A stretch of 50,524 nt of DNA from G963674685 sp964591275 (lineage in GTDB: Bacteria; Lernaellota; Lernaellaia; JACKCT01): the NCBI GenBank assembly GCA_964591275.1, contig CAZQAE010000037.1, forward strand, positions 1 through 50,524. Reading direction: 5' to 3'. Positions 7,151 through 15,828 of the stretch are shown here, piece by piece. A program made the position numbers and the translations under genes. Position 1 is the first letter of the stretch. The number at the start of each line of letters is the position of its first letter. Below the pieces are notes generated by a model. It ran no database searches. It was not told the DNA's origin and saw only the letters and a list, made by a program, of their open reading frames with translations.

Positions 7151-9265
7151 TCAATAAAAATTGAAACGCAATTGCGTGATAAAATTTTGCTTAGGCTCCG
7201 GGATTCGCGACCCGACATGAATGACATCGCTTCCGGTGACGTTGAGCGCCCCAAGCTTTAGGTCGATGTAGCGACCGACCGCCATTCCCATCCGCAGGTC
7301 GAGAGTCATGTAGCCGGGCACGCTTTCATCATCCAGCCCTGTCGTTTCCAAATCATCCGCCGCTAGGTCGGACTGCGCGCCGGCGAACCTCGTCGCCGTC
7401 TCAAAGCTGATAATCTGCATGTCGTTCGTCCAGCGCAGAAACACATTGCCCATATATGGCGGGGAACTGATGAGGGCCTGCCCGTCGTCATAGGCCCCGC
7501 TTTGGCTTGAAAAGTTCAGGCCGAAATTCCAATTGATCCCAAGCCAGGTTTCAATGCCGGTTTCAAATCCACGAATGCGCCCTTCCCCGAGATTTTGCGA
7601 TTGATAAACTTGCGCATCATCAATTTTTTCCAGGCCGTCATATTCGGAAGGCACCTGTTCAATCATGTTCGACAAGTCATTTTGATAGAGGACAAATTGC
7701 CCTTTGACGAAGGGATAGTGCATTCGATAACCCAACTCGAAAGACTGGATGTATTCCGGATCGATATCGCTTTCGGGCGCGTGAAAAATCGTGTTCGATT
7801 TCCCCGAACCGGCTAAATCAAGCAGCGACGGGAAGTTGAAACCGCGCCGATAACCACCGAAAATCGAAGTGTACTCAGTAATTCCCAGCCGTCCGCTCAA
7901 CCCGTAGCCCAAAGCGATTTTGCTGTATTCCAATTCAGGATCGTCGAGCGCTGCATCGGCGATGTCGGCCTTAACATTGGCGCCTTCCACGCGGATTCCC
8001 GGCAGGATTTTAATATGATCGGTCGGCTGAATACGAAAGGCCAAATACGACGCGGGGCGCTCGTAAACGGCGCCGTCGGCCAGCCGCGGTCGCTCGGCAT
8101 TCACGACCGCCGAATCGACCTGGTCAGATCGGTATTCTCCGCCGTAGATAACGGAAAAGTATGGACCCGCCGGCATGTCGAGAACAATATTGGTAAAAAG
8201 TCCCTGAACTTTTGCGTTTGCACAAGCCCATTCCCCCTGTGGCCCGGGCATTAGCCTGCTGGATAGATGAGACATCTCCGTAAAGCCGAAAGTCAATTTG
8301 GCATATCGCAGGGCGCGTGCCATATCATTTATCGTCAAGGACATTGATGACAGGTCCCATCGGCGGTAATCGTCCCGCGATTTGGGATCTGCGGGGTCTG
8401 CGGAGATATCACTCTGGCGCATATGATGGTGCGTAGCGGAGATGACAATACGACCTCCGAGGCGCGCGTCGGCGCTGGCCGAGAAGTTATCGGCGTGCAC
8501 ATCGGCTGCATAAATTTCATCCTCTGACGACGCGGGAACTCCAAGATTTCGCGCGCTGGCCCCGACAAAACTTCCCAGATTTTGCCGAAGGTTCATTTCG
8601 CCTTCGACATGACCGGATACTTCGCCTTCGGCAGTGGAAACCCGACCGACGGCAAGGGTGCTTACGCCACTGGTGTTGCTGAAGCGAAGACGCCTTTTGG
8701 ATAAAATTTGTATCACGCCGCCGCCGGCGCCGCCGCCGTGGAAGATTGGCGAAGGCCCCCTGATGATTTCCGTTCGCAATGTCATGAATGGATCGACGGC
8801 GGAAAGCGGGTTCGACAAAACGCTCGGCAAAGCCGGTGAGTCAAGACGAAACTCATCAATGTAAAAAGCAACATTCCCGTCGCCAAGCCCGCGAATCACC
8901 GGGACAAGATCGGCTGCGCTATAACGCTTGAAATCCACGCCAGCCTGCCTGGACAGCGGTTCGGCGATAGTCGGCGACAGCGACCAATCCTGAGCATCCT
9001 GCATTATTATTCCAGCGGCGCGAGTCGATTTCGGCAAATTGCCGGGCATGCGCTCATCCGTAAAGATCACCTTATCAAGTATCTCGTGGATTCCTTCCAC
9101 CCAGTGCAGATCATACAAATCTCGATCCGGGGTTTTGGCGCTTTGCTCCTTCCCCTCGTCGCTGTCGCTGCTATCCTGCGCCAATCCGGGCACGGCGACG
9201 CATAACATGAAGGGCAGCAAAAAAAGGGCGATTTGCCTGCCTGAAAGTAAAATTTCGCTTTTCAT
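7151..9265 (-). CDS. TonB-dependent outer-membrane receptor
   Basis: 704-aa outer-membrane transporter. Signal peptide: hydrophobic residues 12-29 ending VPGLAQ. The N-terminal plug domain follows at about residues 80-200, with the typical motifs VPVIRGLGDGNVAFYIDEF and IIRGPSPIFHGGGAGGGVI. Then come the alternating strands of the 22-strand barrel, ending in an aromatic C-terminus (LRFNFY) as the barrel-assembly machinery requires. A long acidic stretch precedes the plug. The substrate could be a siderophore, cobalamin or another chelate; nothing in the neighbourhood decides. A weak Fur-box-like sequence overlaps the translation initiation region. No TonB/ExbB genes are in the window. Confidence 0.93.
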   Translation of the reverse strand: MKSEILLSGRQIALFLLPFMLCVAVPGLAQDSSDSDEGKEQSAKTPDRDLYDLHWVEGIHEILDKVIFTDERMPGNLPKSTRAAGIIMQDAQDWSLSPTIAEPLSRQAGVDFKRYSAADLVPVIRGLGDGNVAFYIDEFRLDSPALPSVLSNPLSAVDPFMTLRTEIIRGPSPIFHGGGAGGGVIQILSKRRLRFSNTSGVSTLAVGRVSTAEGEVSGHVEGEMNLRQNLGSFVGASARNLGVPASSEDEIYAADVHADNFSASADARLGGRIVISATHHHMRQSDISADPADPKSRDDYRRWDLSSMSLTINDMARALRYAKLTFGFTEMSHLSSRLMPGPQGEWACANAKVQGLFTNIVLDMPAGPYFSVIYGGEYRSDQVDSAVVNAERPRLADGAVYERPASYLAFRIQPTDHIKILPGIRVEGANVKADIADAALDDPELEYSKIALGYGLSGRLGITEYTSIFGGYRRGFNFPSLLDLAGSGKSNTIFHAPESDIDPEYIQSFELGYRMHYPFVKGQFVLYQNDLSNMIEQVPSEYDGLEKIDDAQVYQSQNLGEGRIRGFETGIETWLGINWNFGLNFSSQSGAYDDGQALISSPPYMGNVFLRWTNDMQIISFETATRFAGAQSDLAADDLETTGLDDESVPGYMTLDLRMGMAVGRYIDLKLGALNVTGSDVIHVGSRIPEPKQNFITQLRFNFY

Positions 9266-9698
9266 AATAATTCCGGTTCCTCATCACTATCAATATCAAT
9301 AAAGAATCGCCGTCAAGGCCCCGCCACTCAAAAATTACGACCGCGTTTGAAAAAAGTCGCTTGCACCTTATGCCGCTGGGAACTTCGCCATCGCAAACTC
9401 ATTGACTGTGCAAAAAACATTATTGGTTTTTTTTGGCAATGAGAAATTTATCTATTGTGTTTTAATGGGTTTTCAAAATGGCAAATATTTCATATAGTTG
9501 ACATAAGTTGTGGGTGGGTAACCCGTCGGATTGTTTGAATTGATGCTGAATACAGGGCATTTGCGCTTGGAAATCCGAGCGACGTACCCAAGTCCCGCTA
9601 GGAAAAGCAGGGGCCTTGAGTATGAGTTCAGGCAGCGTTCCGACATCGGGGTTTCGCTCACTTGATGTTGAATTGAATCAAAATGGGGTAATGAATCG
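9266..9698. other. Divergent intergenic region, 433 bp, AT-rich in its middle
   Basis: Separates the TonB receptor and the HTH/pseudo-receiver gene, so it must carry both promoters. A TTGACA hexamer occurs at 9498-9503 on the plus strand but no good -10 follows at 17 bp. Bases 9580-9620 can form a bulged hairpin (AAGTCCCGCT against AGCAGGGGCCTT), whose role is unknown; it does not match a riboswitch consensus that I know. A minus-strand frame across the region has no coding character. Confidence 0.4.
9279..9297 (-). promoter_or_regulatory. Possible Fur-box-like operator
   Basis: On the minus strand GATATTGATAGTGATGAGG agrees with the 19-bp Fur consensus at 13 positions, with two good hexamers (GATATT, GATAGT). 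It lies 14 nt in front of the TonB receptor ATG, where a bound repressor would block initiation. The match is partial and could be chance. Confidence 0.25.
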
Positions 9699-10244
9699 AT
9701 GTCCAGACCACGAAATGTGATTAGCATCAGCGAGGCTGCGGAGTTGTGCCAGGTGACGCCGGAAACGATTCGTCGCTGGGTGGATCAGGGAGAGATACCT
9801 TCAACACGAACCCTGGGCGGACACAGACGAATAAATCTTAAGGATTTCCAAGATTTTCTGAAAAAACGCAACATGGCTCCTGATGGAAGGATCGAAGTCG
9901 GCGAAACTTTAACGCTGTTGATCGCATGTGACGACCAGACCAACAAGGACCTTGGAAAATCGATTGCCAAAACCGTTCTCAACACCAAAATTGATATGGT
10001 CCAATCGGATTTTGAGGCCGGATTGCGTGTCGCTAACGATGAACCGGATTATCTCTTTTTTCAACTCGACAAAACCGGATCAAATGTCAAAGCCGTCGTC
10101 CGGGCTCTTCGGGGATATGCCCGCACGCGCCTGATTCGCGTCGTCGCTATCGGAGATCCCGGAGCGGCCAAAAAATCCGGAGCGGATTTCTCTATTGTCG
10201 GCGCCAAGGATATTGATGGGCTGCTAAAGGCCTACGGAAAATAG
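9699..10244 (+). CDS. MerR/excisionase-type HTH protein with degenerate receiver domain
   Basis: 181-aa cytoplasmic regulator. Residues 1-55 are a MerR/excisionase-type winged helix-turn-helix: SISEAAELCQVTPETIRRW then the wing TLGGHRRI. Residues 70-181 follow a receiver pattern (acidic pair in LLIACDDQ, a fourth strand LIRVVAIGD), but the phosphoacceptor position reads LFFQLD, with Gln instead of Asp, so it is probably not phosphorylated. HTH-plus-receiver proteins of this size occur in deltaproteobacteria. It may bind DNA constitutively or respond to protein contacts. GGGG lies about 11 nt before the ATG. It is convergent with the glycosyltransferase fusion gene, only 27 bp away. Confidence 0.8.
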   Translation: MSRPRNVISISEAAELCQVTPETIRRWVDQGEIPSTRTLGGHRRINLKDFQDFLKKRNMAPDGRIEVGETLTLLIACDDQTNKDLGKSIAKTVLNTKIDMVQSDFEAGLRVANDEPDYLFFQLDKTGSNVKAVVRALRGYARTRLIRVVAIGDPGAAKKSGADFSIVGAKDIDGLLKAYGK

Positions 10245-10271
10245 TAATAATCCGCGAAATTTGCCATTTTA

Positions 10272-12227
10272 TTATTGCGTAGAATATTGCGCGATAACTA
10301 AGCGGATGTCTCTCATGTTGAGAGAAAGATTTTTATCGGCGACGCCGCAGACCGATGCCGCATGGGCGATGGCGTTTCCCAGAGGTCGGAAATAATATCT
10401 GCCAATGCGATCCGCTAAAAGTTTTGGCGTCATAATTTTTCCAACTTTTGCATTATGGCGAATTTCAAAGCCCTCGGATTCCAATAACCTTGTGAAAACT
10501 TCACCCGTATAGAAACGGCTGTGGTCGGAAATGAATTGCCGCCACCTTTTCCCTAGAACCTTCCTTGAAATGGCGTCATAAGCCGGTAGTTCCACCAGCA
10601 AATACCCGCCGGGCTTGAGAACCTCCCTGATGCGCCGCATGGCTGCCGGCGGATCAAGGAGATGTTCAAAAACCTGAATAAAGCTGACAATGTCATATTC
10701 CGCTTTGGGCAAAGAAACATTTTCAAATTCGCCGATAATTATGTCCAGGTCATATAGGTTTTTCGCATCGTTTGCGGCCTGGATATCCGGCTCAACCGAG
10801 GTGACTTTGTATCCCAGTCGTTGGGCCGCGCCGGAGAAGTGGCCATTATAACATCCCACGTCAAGGAGTTTGCCGTCTTTCCTGCCCGCGATACGTGCGA
10901 GGAGAGACAAACGATCCCGCGCGTTGGCCAAGTATGATTCGGGCGTGTCCGTGAAGGCGGGCGGCATTTGCTGACGCGGAGGAGGGGAAGTCGAGTAAAT
11001 CATGCCGCACTCGGTGCATTTCATAATTCGGCCCGAGCGCGTGAACTCATATTCGAGTTTCTTTTTCACCTGCTCGCATAGCGGACAGCGCATGGCGTTT
11101 TCCGTCGGAGACAACCCGGTCACAGCCCCGACATAAACGGATTCCGTAGCAGCGGCGATGACATCCCACCGGAAATGCTTGTGAACGTGTTGCGCGGCGG
11201 CCTTCGCCCGCACGAAAGATTCCTGCTCACCTTGCAACAATTCATTGATCGCGGTCCGCAAATGCGCTGGAGAATAATCCTTGGAATACGTGACCAGCGG
11301 ATTTCCATTATCATCCGTCGCGATCTCCCGAACCGCCGGCAAGTCCGTGCACACCGCCGGGCACCCGTAAGCCAGGGCTTCAAGAAGCGCAACGGGCATC
11401 CCTTCCTGCTCGCTGGCCAGGATAAAAGCCCTGGAGTTTTGATAAAGTTCGGTGATTTTCAAAGTATCAACATAGCCCGTAAAAATGACGCGGGGATCTT
11501 TCGAAGCCATTTCATAGACCATCGCCTCAAATGCGGTGTTGTGGTTGGAGCCTCCGGCAATGACCAATTTGATGTCGCTATCGATTTCCCGGAAAGCCTG
11601 GAGGAGGTGATGAGGGCCTTTCTCCGGCGATATCCGACCGACATACAGGAGGTAATCATTGCCCCGCAGTCCGAGAGTTTCAATAAAGCTCACGGTTCGC
11701 GGTATGTCTACAACATCTGGTGTGCCGTTGGGAATGTAAATAATATTAATGTTTGGTTCGAAAAAGCGTTCCATATGATGGCTGACAGTGATCACGCGAT
11801 GAGAAAATCGGATGGCCATCTTTTCCGCCGCGCGAAGAGCGAACTGCGCAAAGGGTCCCCATTTACTTCTCAAGTAGTCGCGGAAGTGGATTGTAGTAAC
11901 AACTTTTTTTCCGGCCAGAAAAGGGATGAAACAAAAAGCCGCCGGGCCGATTCCATGAAAATGCACAACGTCCACATCCTGTTTTGCAGAATGAATGGCT
12001 GTCAAAAATGAATGAACGGTGGCGTCCAGATGTTTCGTGTGGATGGTCGGAGCAACCTTTAATTTGATCCCGCGAATCGGACCGGGCAAAGGCGTATACC
12101 AAGGGCGGGAATAAGCCACAACCTCGTGTCCGCGCTCGACAAGCCGCGCGCCAAGCTCTTCGACGTGGCGCTCCACGCCGCCGTGCATGGCCGGCAGACC
12201 CTTAAGGCCGATCATTCTGATCTTCAT
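10272..12227 (-). CDS. Glycosyltransferase (GT4) fused to SAM methyltransferase
   Basis: 651-aa two-enzyme fusion. The ATG at 12227 overlaps the radical SAM gene stop (ATGA), and the conserved GT4 N-terminus MKIRMIGLKGLPAMHGGVE starts there. Residues 1-390 are a GT-B retaining glycosyltransferase: YVGRISPEKGPHHLL is the nucleotide-sugar region and ASEQEGMPVALLEALAYG the family's E-x7-E motif. Around residue 400 a zinc-ribbon-like pair (CPLCEQ, CTECGM) leads into a class I methyltransferase with motif I LLDVGCYNGHFSG and FEHLLDPPAAMRRIREVLKPGG. Zinc-ribbon plus methyltransferase is typical of sugar C-methyltransferases. One polypeptide may therefore add and methylate a sugar. Last gene of the seven-gene operon. 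Confidence 0.88.
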   Translation of the reverse strand: MKIRMIGLKGLPAMHGGVERHVEELGARLVERGHEVVAYSRPWYTPLPGPIRGIKLKVAPTIHTKHLDATVHSFLTAIHSAKQDVDVVHFHGIGPAAFCFIPFLAGKKVVTTIHFRDYLRSKWGPFAQFALRAAEKMAIRFSHRVITVSHHMERFFEPNINIIYIPNGTPDVVDIPRTVSFIETLGLRGNDYLLYVGRISPEKGPHHLLQAFREIDSDIKLVIAGGSNHNTAFEAMVYEMASKDPRVIFTGYVDTLKITELYQNSRAFILASEQEGMPVALLEALAYGCPAVCTDLPAVREIATDDNGNPLVTYSKDYSPAHLRTAINELLQGEQESFVRAKAAAQHVHKHFRWDVIAAATESVYVGAVTGLSPTENAMRCPLCEQVKKKLEYEFTRSGRIMKCTECGMIYSTSPPPRQQMPPAFTDTPESYLANARDRLSLLARIAGRKDGKLLDVGCYNGHFSGAAQRLGYKVTSVEPDIQAANDAKNLYDLDIIIGEFENVSLPKAEYDIVSFIQVFEHLLDPPAAMRRIREVLKPGGYLLVELPAYDAISRKVLGKRWRQFISDHSRFYTGEVFTRLLESEGFEIRHNAKVGKIMTPKLLADRIGRYYFRPLGNAIAHAASVCGVADKNLSLNMRDIRLVIAQYSTQ

Positions 12228-13186
12228 CGCCCGGCAAACCTCTCGTTGATGATCCACTTCATGACTTTCATCTTCGACCGGCGCATAACGGGAGCAACCG
12301 TGCACGTCATCCAACAGTTTTCCCGGCATGCATCCACTTTTGCCAATGCATCCTGATGACTGTCGATGAGATTAGCATATCCCTGGTCAAGTCTGCCAAC
12401 CGGTTCATCCATAATATGACACGGGAAAACCATCCCTGCCGGGTCAAGGTAGAAAAATTCGCTGAGCGCCCGGCATTGAATCGGTCGCGGCTTGCCGTCC
12501 AGCATGTCGCATAGCCCGTCTGTGAAATATGACCTGAACCAGTTTTTTGGAATGTAGCTCGCCATTTGGCGACGGCGCAGTTCACCGAAAGCTTCGAGCG
12601 CCGGGGCACGGTCAGGAGCGATATCGGAGTGATCGCCGAAGAAAATGGGCGAAGAGTGAACGACTGTGGATGTAAACTGCCACCGATTGCGACAGGCTAA
12701 CTCGAAGACCGGAATCATCTCCTTTTCGTTGCCGCGAATCATCGTGAAACCCACGCCAAGGTCTCTGATGCCGCCTCGTCGCAGAACCTCAAGACTTTTC
12801 AGGGCTTTTTCATAGGCTCCCGGGATTCCCCTGATTTGGTCATGGGTTTTGCCGAGGCCATCCAGGGATACGCGAAAGGCGATTTTCGGCGAGGCTTTTT
12901 TTAGCCGCGACGCCATGTTTAATATTCTTTCGGTAGCCAATCCGTTTGTGCTGACAACGATCCGCACACCGGGACATCTTTCGGAAATAACGCTTACGAT
13001 TTCAGGCAGGTCCTCGCGCAAAGTCGGTTCGCCGCCTGATAGGTTTATGTTTTTCAGAGTCGCGGGAAGGTGGTAGTAGTAACTCGGCTCGACTTCCCGG
13101 ACAGGCTCACGCAACCATATGTCACAGAGGCGGCATCGAGCGTTGCATCGGAATGTCAGGGCTATGACGGCTTCACGTACAATCAT
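12224..13186 (-). CDS. Radical SAM protein with SPASM-like C-terminal cysteines
   Basis: 320-aa radical SAM enzyme. The N-terminal LTFRCNARCRLCDIW holds the CxxxCxxC that ligates the [4Fe-4S] cluster, followed by the GGEPTLRED motif for SAM binding. The C-terminal part has more cysteines (CDMLDG, QCRALSEF, FPCHIMD, CRENCWMTC), resembling a SPASM or twitch auxiliary-cluster domain. Such proteins modify peptides or small molecules; this subtype also occurs in glycan and lipid modification clusters. Overlaps by ATGA with both neighbours, the phosphoesterase upstream and the glycosyltransferase-methyltransferase downstream. The substrate cannot be inferred. Confidence 0.88.
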   Translation of the reverse strand: MIVREAVIALTFRCNARCRLCDIWLREPVREVEPSYYYHLPATLKNINLSGGEPTLREDLPEIVSVISERCPGVRIVVSTNGLATERILNMASRLKKASPKIAFRVSLDGLGKTHDQIRGIPGAYEKALKSLEVLRRGGIRDLGVGFTMIRGNEKEMIPVFELACRNRWQFTSTVVHSSPIFFGDHSDIAPDRAPALEAFGELRRRQMASYIPKNWFRSYFTDGLCDMLDGKPRPIQCRALSEFFYLDPAGMVFPCHIMDEPVGRLDQGYANLIDSHQDALAKVDACRENCWMTCTVAPVMRRSKMKVMKWIINERFAGR

Positions 13187-13923
13187 ACGCCTCGATAGAG
13201 ACGCCGGGCTAATGATTCCCCGAAAGGAAGCTTTTTTACAGCATCGGCGACTGTGTCGATATCAAAGGGAACACGGTAGTACTGAACAATGGCGGCTTCT
13301 GAATCGTAAGTGCAAAAAGAGGCGCGTGGATCCCCATCGCGCGGCTGTCCGACAGAACCAGGGTTGATCAGGTAACGGGCGCCTTTCCTCAAGACGAGCT
13401 TATCGCTCTTGCCTCCGGAATAAAGACTTGTGCTTTCCTTTTCATAGAAAATTCGGCGATGCGTGTGCCCAAAAAAAACAATATGGATGTTGTTGTGTTG
13501 ATTTTCCAAAGCTAAAAAACTGGATTCGATTTCCGGCCTGAAAAGGAGATACTCATCTCTGTCTTTGACGGAACCGTGAACAATGAGCAATTCATCGTTG
13601 ATTAATCTGGAATCCGGCAGGGAAGCGAGCCATTCCTTGTTGTCGTCGGTGAGTGTTTGCCTCGCCCAAAGGATGGCCTGCGCAGCCGTGGGATTAAAGT
13701 AGAGCGGCTCCACTTTGCCACAGGCGACGACATCGTGATTACCCATAATGGATAAAATTTTGCGCTCGCGTATGATGTCCACGCATTCATTCGGATGGGA
13801 GTAGTACCCGACAACATCTCCAAGGTTCAGCACCTGATCCACGCCCAGCGTATCGATTTTTTTCAAGACCCCTTCAAGGGCTTCCCGATTGGCATGCAGA
13901 TCACTGATAATCGCGTATTTCAT
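13183..13923 (-). CDS. Metallophosphoesterase (YfcE/MJ0936-like)
   Basis: 246-aa calcineurin-like phosphoesterase. All metal-binding motifs are present in order: ISDLHAN (DxH), NLGDVVGYYSHPNE (GDxxx), IMGNHD (GNHD), IVHGS and FFGHTHR (GHxH). It probably hydrolyses a phosphodiester or nucleotide substrate with a bimetal centre. The ATG at 13923 begins the conserved MKYAIISDLHAN; a start ten codons upstream would overlap the GNAT gene more. GGCGGA lies 8 nt before the chosen start. The gene overlaps the GNAT gene by 23 bp and the radical SAM gene by 4 bp. Confidence 0.9.
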   Translation of the reverse strand: MKYAIISDLHANREALEGVLKKIDTLGVDQVLNLGDVVGYYSHPNECVDIIRERKILSIMGNHDVVACGKVEPLYFNPTAAQAILWARQTLTDDNKEWLASLPDSRLINDELLIVHGSVKDRDEYLLFRPEIESSFLALENQHNNIHIVFFGHTHRRIFYEKESTSLYSGGKSDKLVLRKGARYLINPGSVGQPRDGDPRASFCTYDSEAAIVQYYRVPFDIDTVADAVKKLPFGESLARRLYRGV

Positions 13924-14404
13924 GAATGGATTCCGCCGGAAAATGAACTTCAAATGACATCAGGCACGCATCAACGCCCCTGGCATAGAAATCCGGTAGG
14001 TATTTTTCAATGCAATAGCCAAAGCCCAAATAAAAGGCAATGGCCGCTTCGTTGTCAACATACACTTGCAGGTGTGTTTTGAAAAGACCTCTTCCCAAAG
14101 CGATCTTCAATGCGTGTCGCAGCAGTTGGCTTCCAAGGCCCATACGGCGAAAATCCGGGTGAATATCAATGGTTGTCAGACAGGTGCTGTCGGGAGGATG
14201 GATTTCGAGAATGGCAAAACCCGCAAGAAATCCTGCCGACGAAACGGCAACGATGGAAATGTTGTCGCCATTCGCCGCCAGATATCTGAATGTCGCTTTT
14301 GTGAAAGAGAAGATCGGCTGAAAACAAATCTGATCGAGCGCATACATCGCTTCGATGTCCCGCATTTCGCCCGCGCGAAAGCTAAAGTTCATCGGCAAAG
14401 ACAT
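13901..14404 (-). CDS. GNAT acetyltransferase (RimI-like)
   Basis: About 167 aa, GCN5-related N-acetyltransferase fold. The acetyl-CoA pyrophosphate loop reads DFRRMGLGSQLLRHAL (RxxGxG), preceded by the central strand TTIDIHPDF and followed by LQVYVDNEAAIAFYLGFGY, the usual motif B region of RimI-type N-terminal or small-molecule acetyltransferases. Three in-frame ATGs (14428, 14404, 14392) are possible and none has a strong ribosome binding site; 14404 is a compromise. All overlap the 3' end of the clpX-like gene, so expression is probably coupled to it. Confidence 0.85.
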   Translation of the reverse strand: MSLPMNFSFRAGEMRDIEAMYALDQICFQPIFSFTKATFRYLAANGDNISIVAVSSAGFLAGFAILEIHPPDSTCLTTIDIHPDFRRMGLGSQLLRHALKIALGRGLFKTHLQVYVDNEAAIAFYLGFGYCIEKYLPDFYARGVDACLMSFEVHFPAESIHEIRDYQ

Positions 14405-15458
14405 GAGCGTCAACGTAATCGCCGTCAACGACGATATGTTCTCCCACCCGGCTGGGGGCGTTGAAGGACAGATCGTGAAACAGTTCCTCGAAGACGGATT
14501 TCAGACCCCTGGCTCCTGTATCCGTTTCAAGCGCTTTTTTCACAATGGCCTGGATGCCATCGGTCGTATAGGAAAGTTTGATGTCCTCGAAATCGAAAAG
14601 TTCCGCATATTCCACTTGCAGGCTGTCCGGCGGTTCGGTGATGATGCGGGCCAGTTCGCTTTCCGAAAGCGTGTCCAACTCACACAAAACGGGGAGACGG
14701 CCAAGCAATTCCTTGACGAGACCGTATTCCTCCAGATCCTTAACCTTAATTCTCCTGGAGGATTTCATCTGGGCCGTTTCACCCATGTAGCCGATGTCAC
14801 TTTTGACGCGACCGCGCTTGATGTCGCCGAAAGTCCCGGCGCAGATAAACAGAATGTTGGAAACGTCCACCGGAACGAAATCATGCTTATTCCAGTGCTG
14901 CGTAATGTTGATGGGGGCAAAAACCCGGTTTGACTCCAGCAGTTTCAAAATGCCCTGCTGAACGCCTTCGCCCCCGATGTCGCGGCCCGATGCGCCGGTC
15001 ATGCCCGAACCCGAGCGACGGGCGATTTTATCCACCTCGTCGATGAACACGATTCCACGCTCTGTGGCACAAAGATCGCCGTCCGCGGCGAAAAGCAGCT
15101 CGGAGATCATTACCTCCACGTCCTTGCCGTAATAACCCGCCTCCGTGTACTCTGTAGCATTGACAACCGCGATAGGCAGGCAAAGATTTTTCGCCAGCGT
15201 GCGAGCCAAATGCGTTTTCCCGCACCCCGTGGGGCCAATCATCAGAACATTGGATTTACGCATTGAATCGCTGGGATTCATGATGCGTTTCATGTGATTG
15301 TAGGCGGCGATCGCCATCGTTTTTTTGGCGTGTTCCTGTCCGATAACGTATTCGTTCAAGCCCTCGTAAATCTCGCGGGGCGTCGTATCCAAAACAAACG
15401 GTTCCGGCGCAGCCATGTCATCGGGCCTGGGAGGCATGGGCGCGTACTTGGGCTTCAC
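14382..15458 (-). CDS. ClpX-like AAA+ unfoldase without zinc-binding domain
   Basis: 358-aa AAA+ ATPase closest in pattern to ClpX, beginning at the TPREIYEGLNEYVIGQEHAKK region. Walker A is GPTGCGKTH, Walker B IVFIDEVDKIA, the box GEGVQQGILKLLE is retained, arginine finger region LLGRLPV and sensor 2 TGARGLKS are intact. The N-terminal C4 zinc domain of ordinary ClpX (about 60 residues) is absent. The pore loop is GYYG instead of GYVG, the RKH loop region is shortened, and the ClpP-contacting IGF loop reads IGYMG. It therefore probably unfolds a restricted set of substrates and may or may not dock to ClpP. ATGA overlap with the membrane-anchor gene upstream. Confidence 0.85.
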   Translation of the reverse strand: MKPKYAPMPPRPDDMAAPEPFVLDTTPREIYEGLNEYVIGQEHAKKTMAIAAYNHMKRIMNPSDSMRKSNVLMIGPTGCGKTHLARTLAKNLCLPIAVVNATEYTEAGYYGKDVEVMISELLFAADGDLCATERGIVFIDEVDKIARRSGSGMTGASGRDIGGEGVQQGILKLLESNRVFAPINITQHWNKHDFVPVDVSNILFICAGTFGDIKRGRVKSDIGYMGETAQMKSSRRIKVKDLEEYGLVKELLGRLPVLCELDTLSESELARIITEPPDSLQVEYAELFDFEDIKLSYTTDGIQAIVKKALETDTGARGLKSVFEELFHDLSFNAPSRVGEHIVVDGDYVDAHVFADEL

Positions 15459-15817
15459 TTGATCTCCTTTTTCAGAAAGTTCGATAAGGCGTTCTGGTCT
15501 TCCTGGGTTATAGTCTCCGACATCGGCGTCGCGGTTGGAGAGGGCGATGCTTCAGTTTCGGGCTGATCAGAGTTGATGGCGTCTTTAATAATAGAACCCA
15601 GATCATCGGCGATAAGCGGCGTTTGCGAAGGCGGCGTCGATTCTTCTTTGCCAACCTCATCGGCGCCGATCTTTGGGCCCAGCGGCCTCCAATCGTAGTA
15701 GTAATAACCCACGGCCAGGATCCCAACCGCCGTTGCCGCCAGAATCAGCAAACGGAGGATAATGCGACCGAGATATTTCTTTTGCTTTTTGCTCTTTTTC
15801 TTCTGTGCTTTGGCCAA
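15455..15817 (-). CDS. Single-pass membrane protein, 120 aa, unknown
   Basis: Not recognised. The first 15 residues are highly basic (KKKSKKQKK), followed by one transmembrane helix (about residues 17-42, ending in GYYYYDW) and a Pro/Ser/Thr-rich acidic tail with a predicted helix at the C-terminus (DQNALSNFLKKEIK). The positive-inside rule puts the short N-terminus in the cytoplasm and the tail in the periplasm. It overlaps the clpX-like gene by ATGA, and lies 11 bp after the preceding gene. It could be an accessory anchor or a substrate for the unfoldase; this is inference from position only. Confidence 0.7.
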   Translation of the reverse strand: MAKAQKKKSKKQKKYLGRIILRLLILAATAVGILAVGYYYYDWRPLGPKIGADEVGKEESTPPSQTPLIADDLGSIIKDAINSDQPETEASPSPTATPMSETITQEDQNALSNFLKKEIK

Positions 15818-15828
15818 TTCCTTTTCTC

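Noticed and set aside
9580..9620. Possible riboswitch upstream of the HTH gene
   Set aside because: A bulged hairpin can be drawn, but it does not match the c-di-GMP, cobalamin or other consensus I know.
9473..9727. 84-codon minus-strand frame across the 9.3-9.7 kb intergenic region
   Set aside because: No ribosome site, no domain, it overlaps the start of the HTH gene and has irregular composition.
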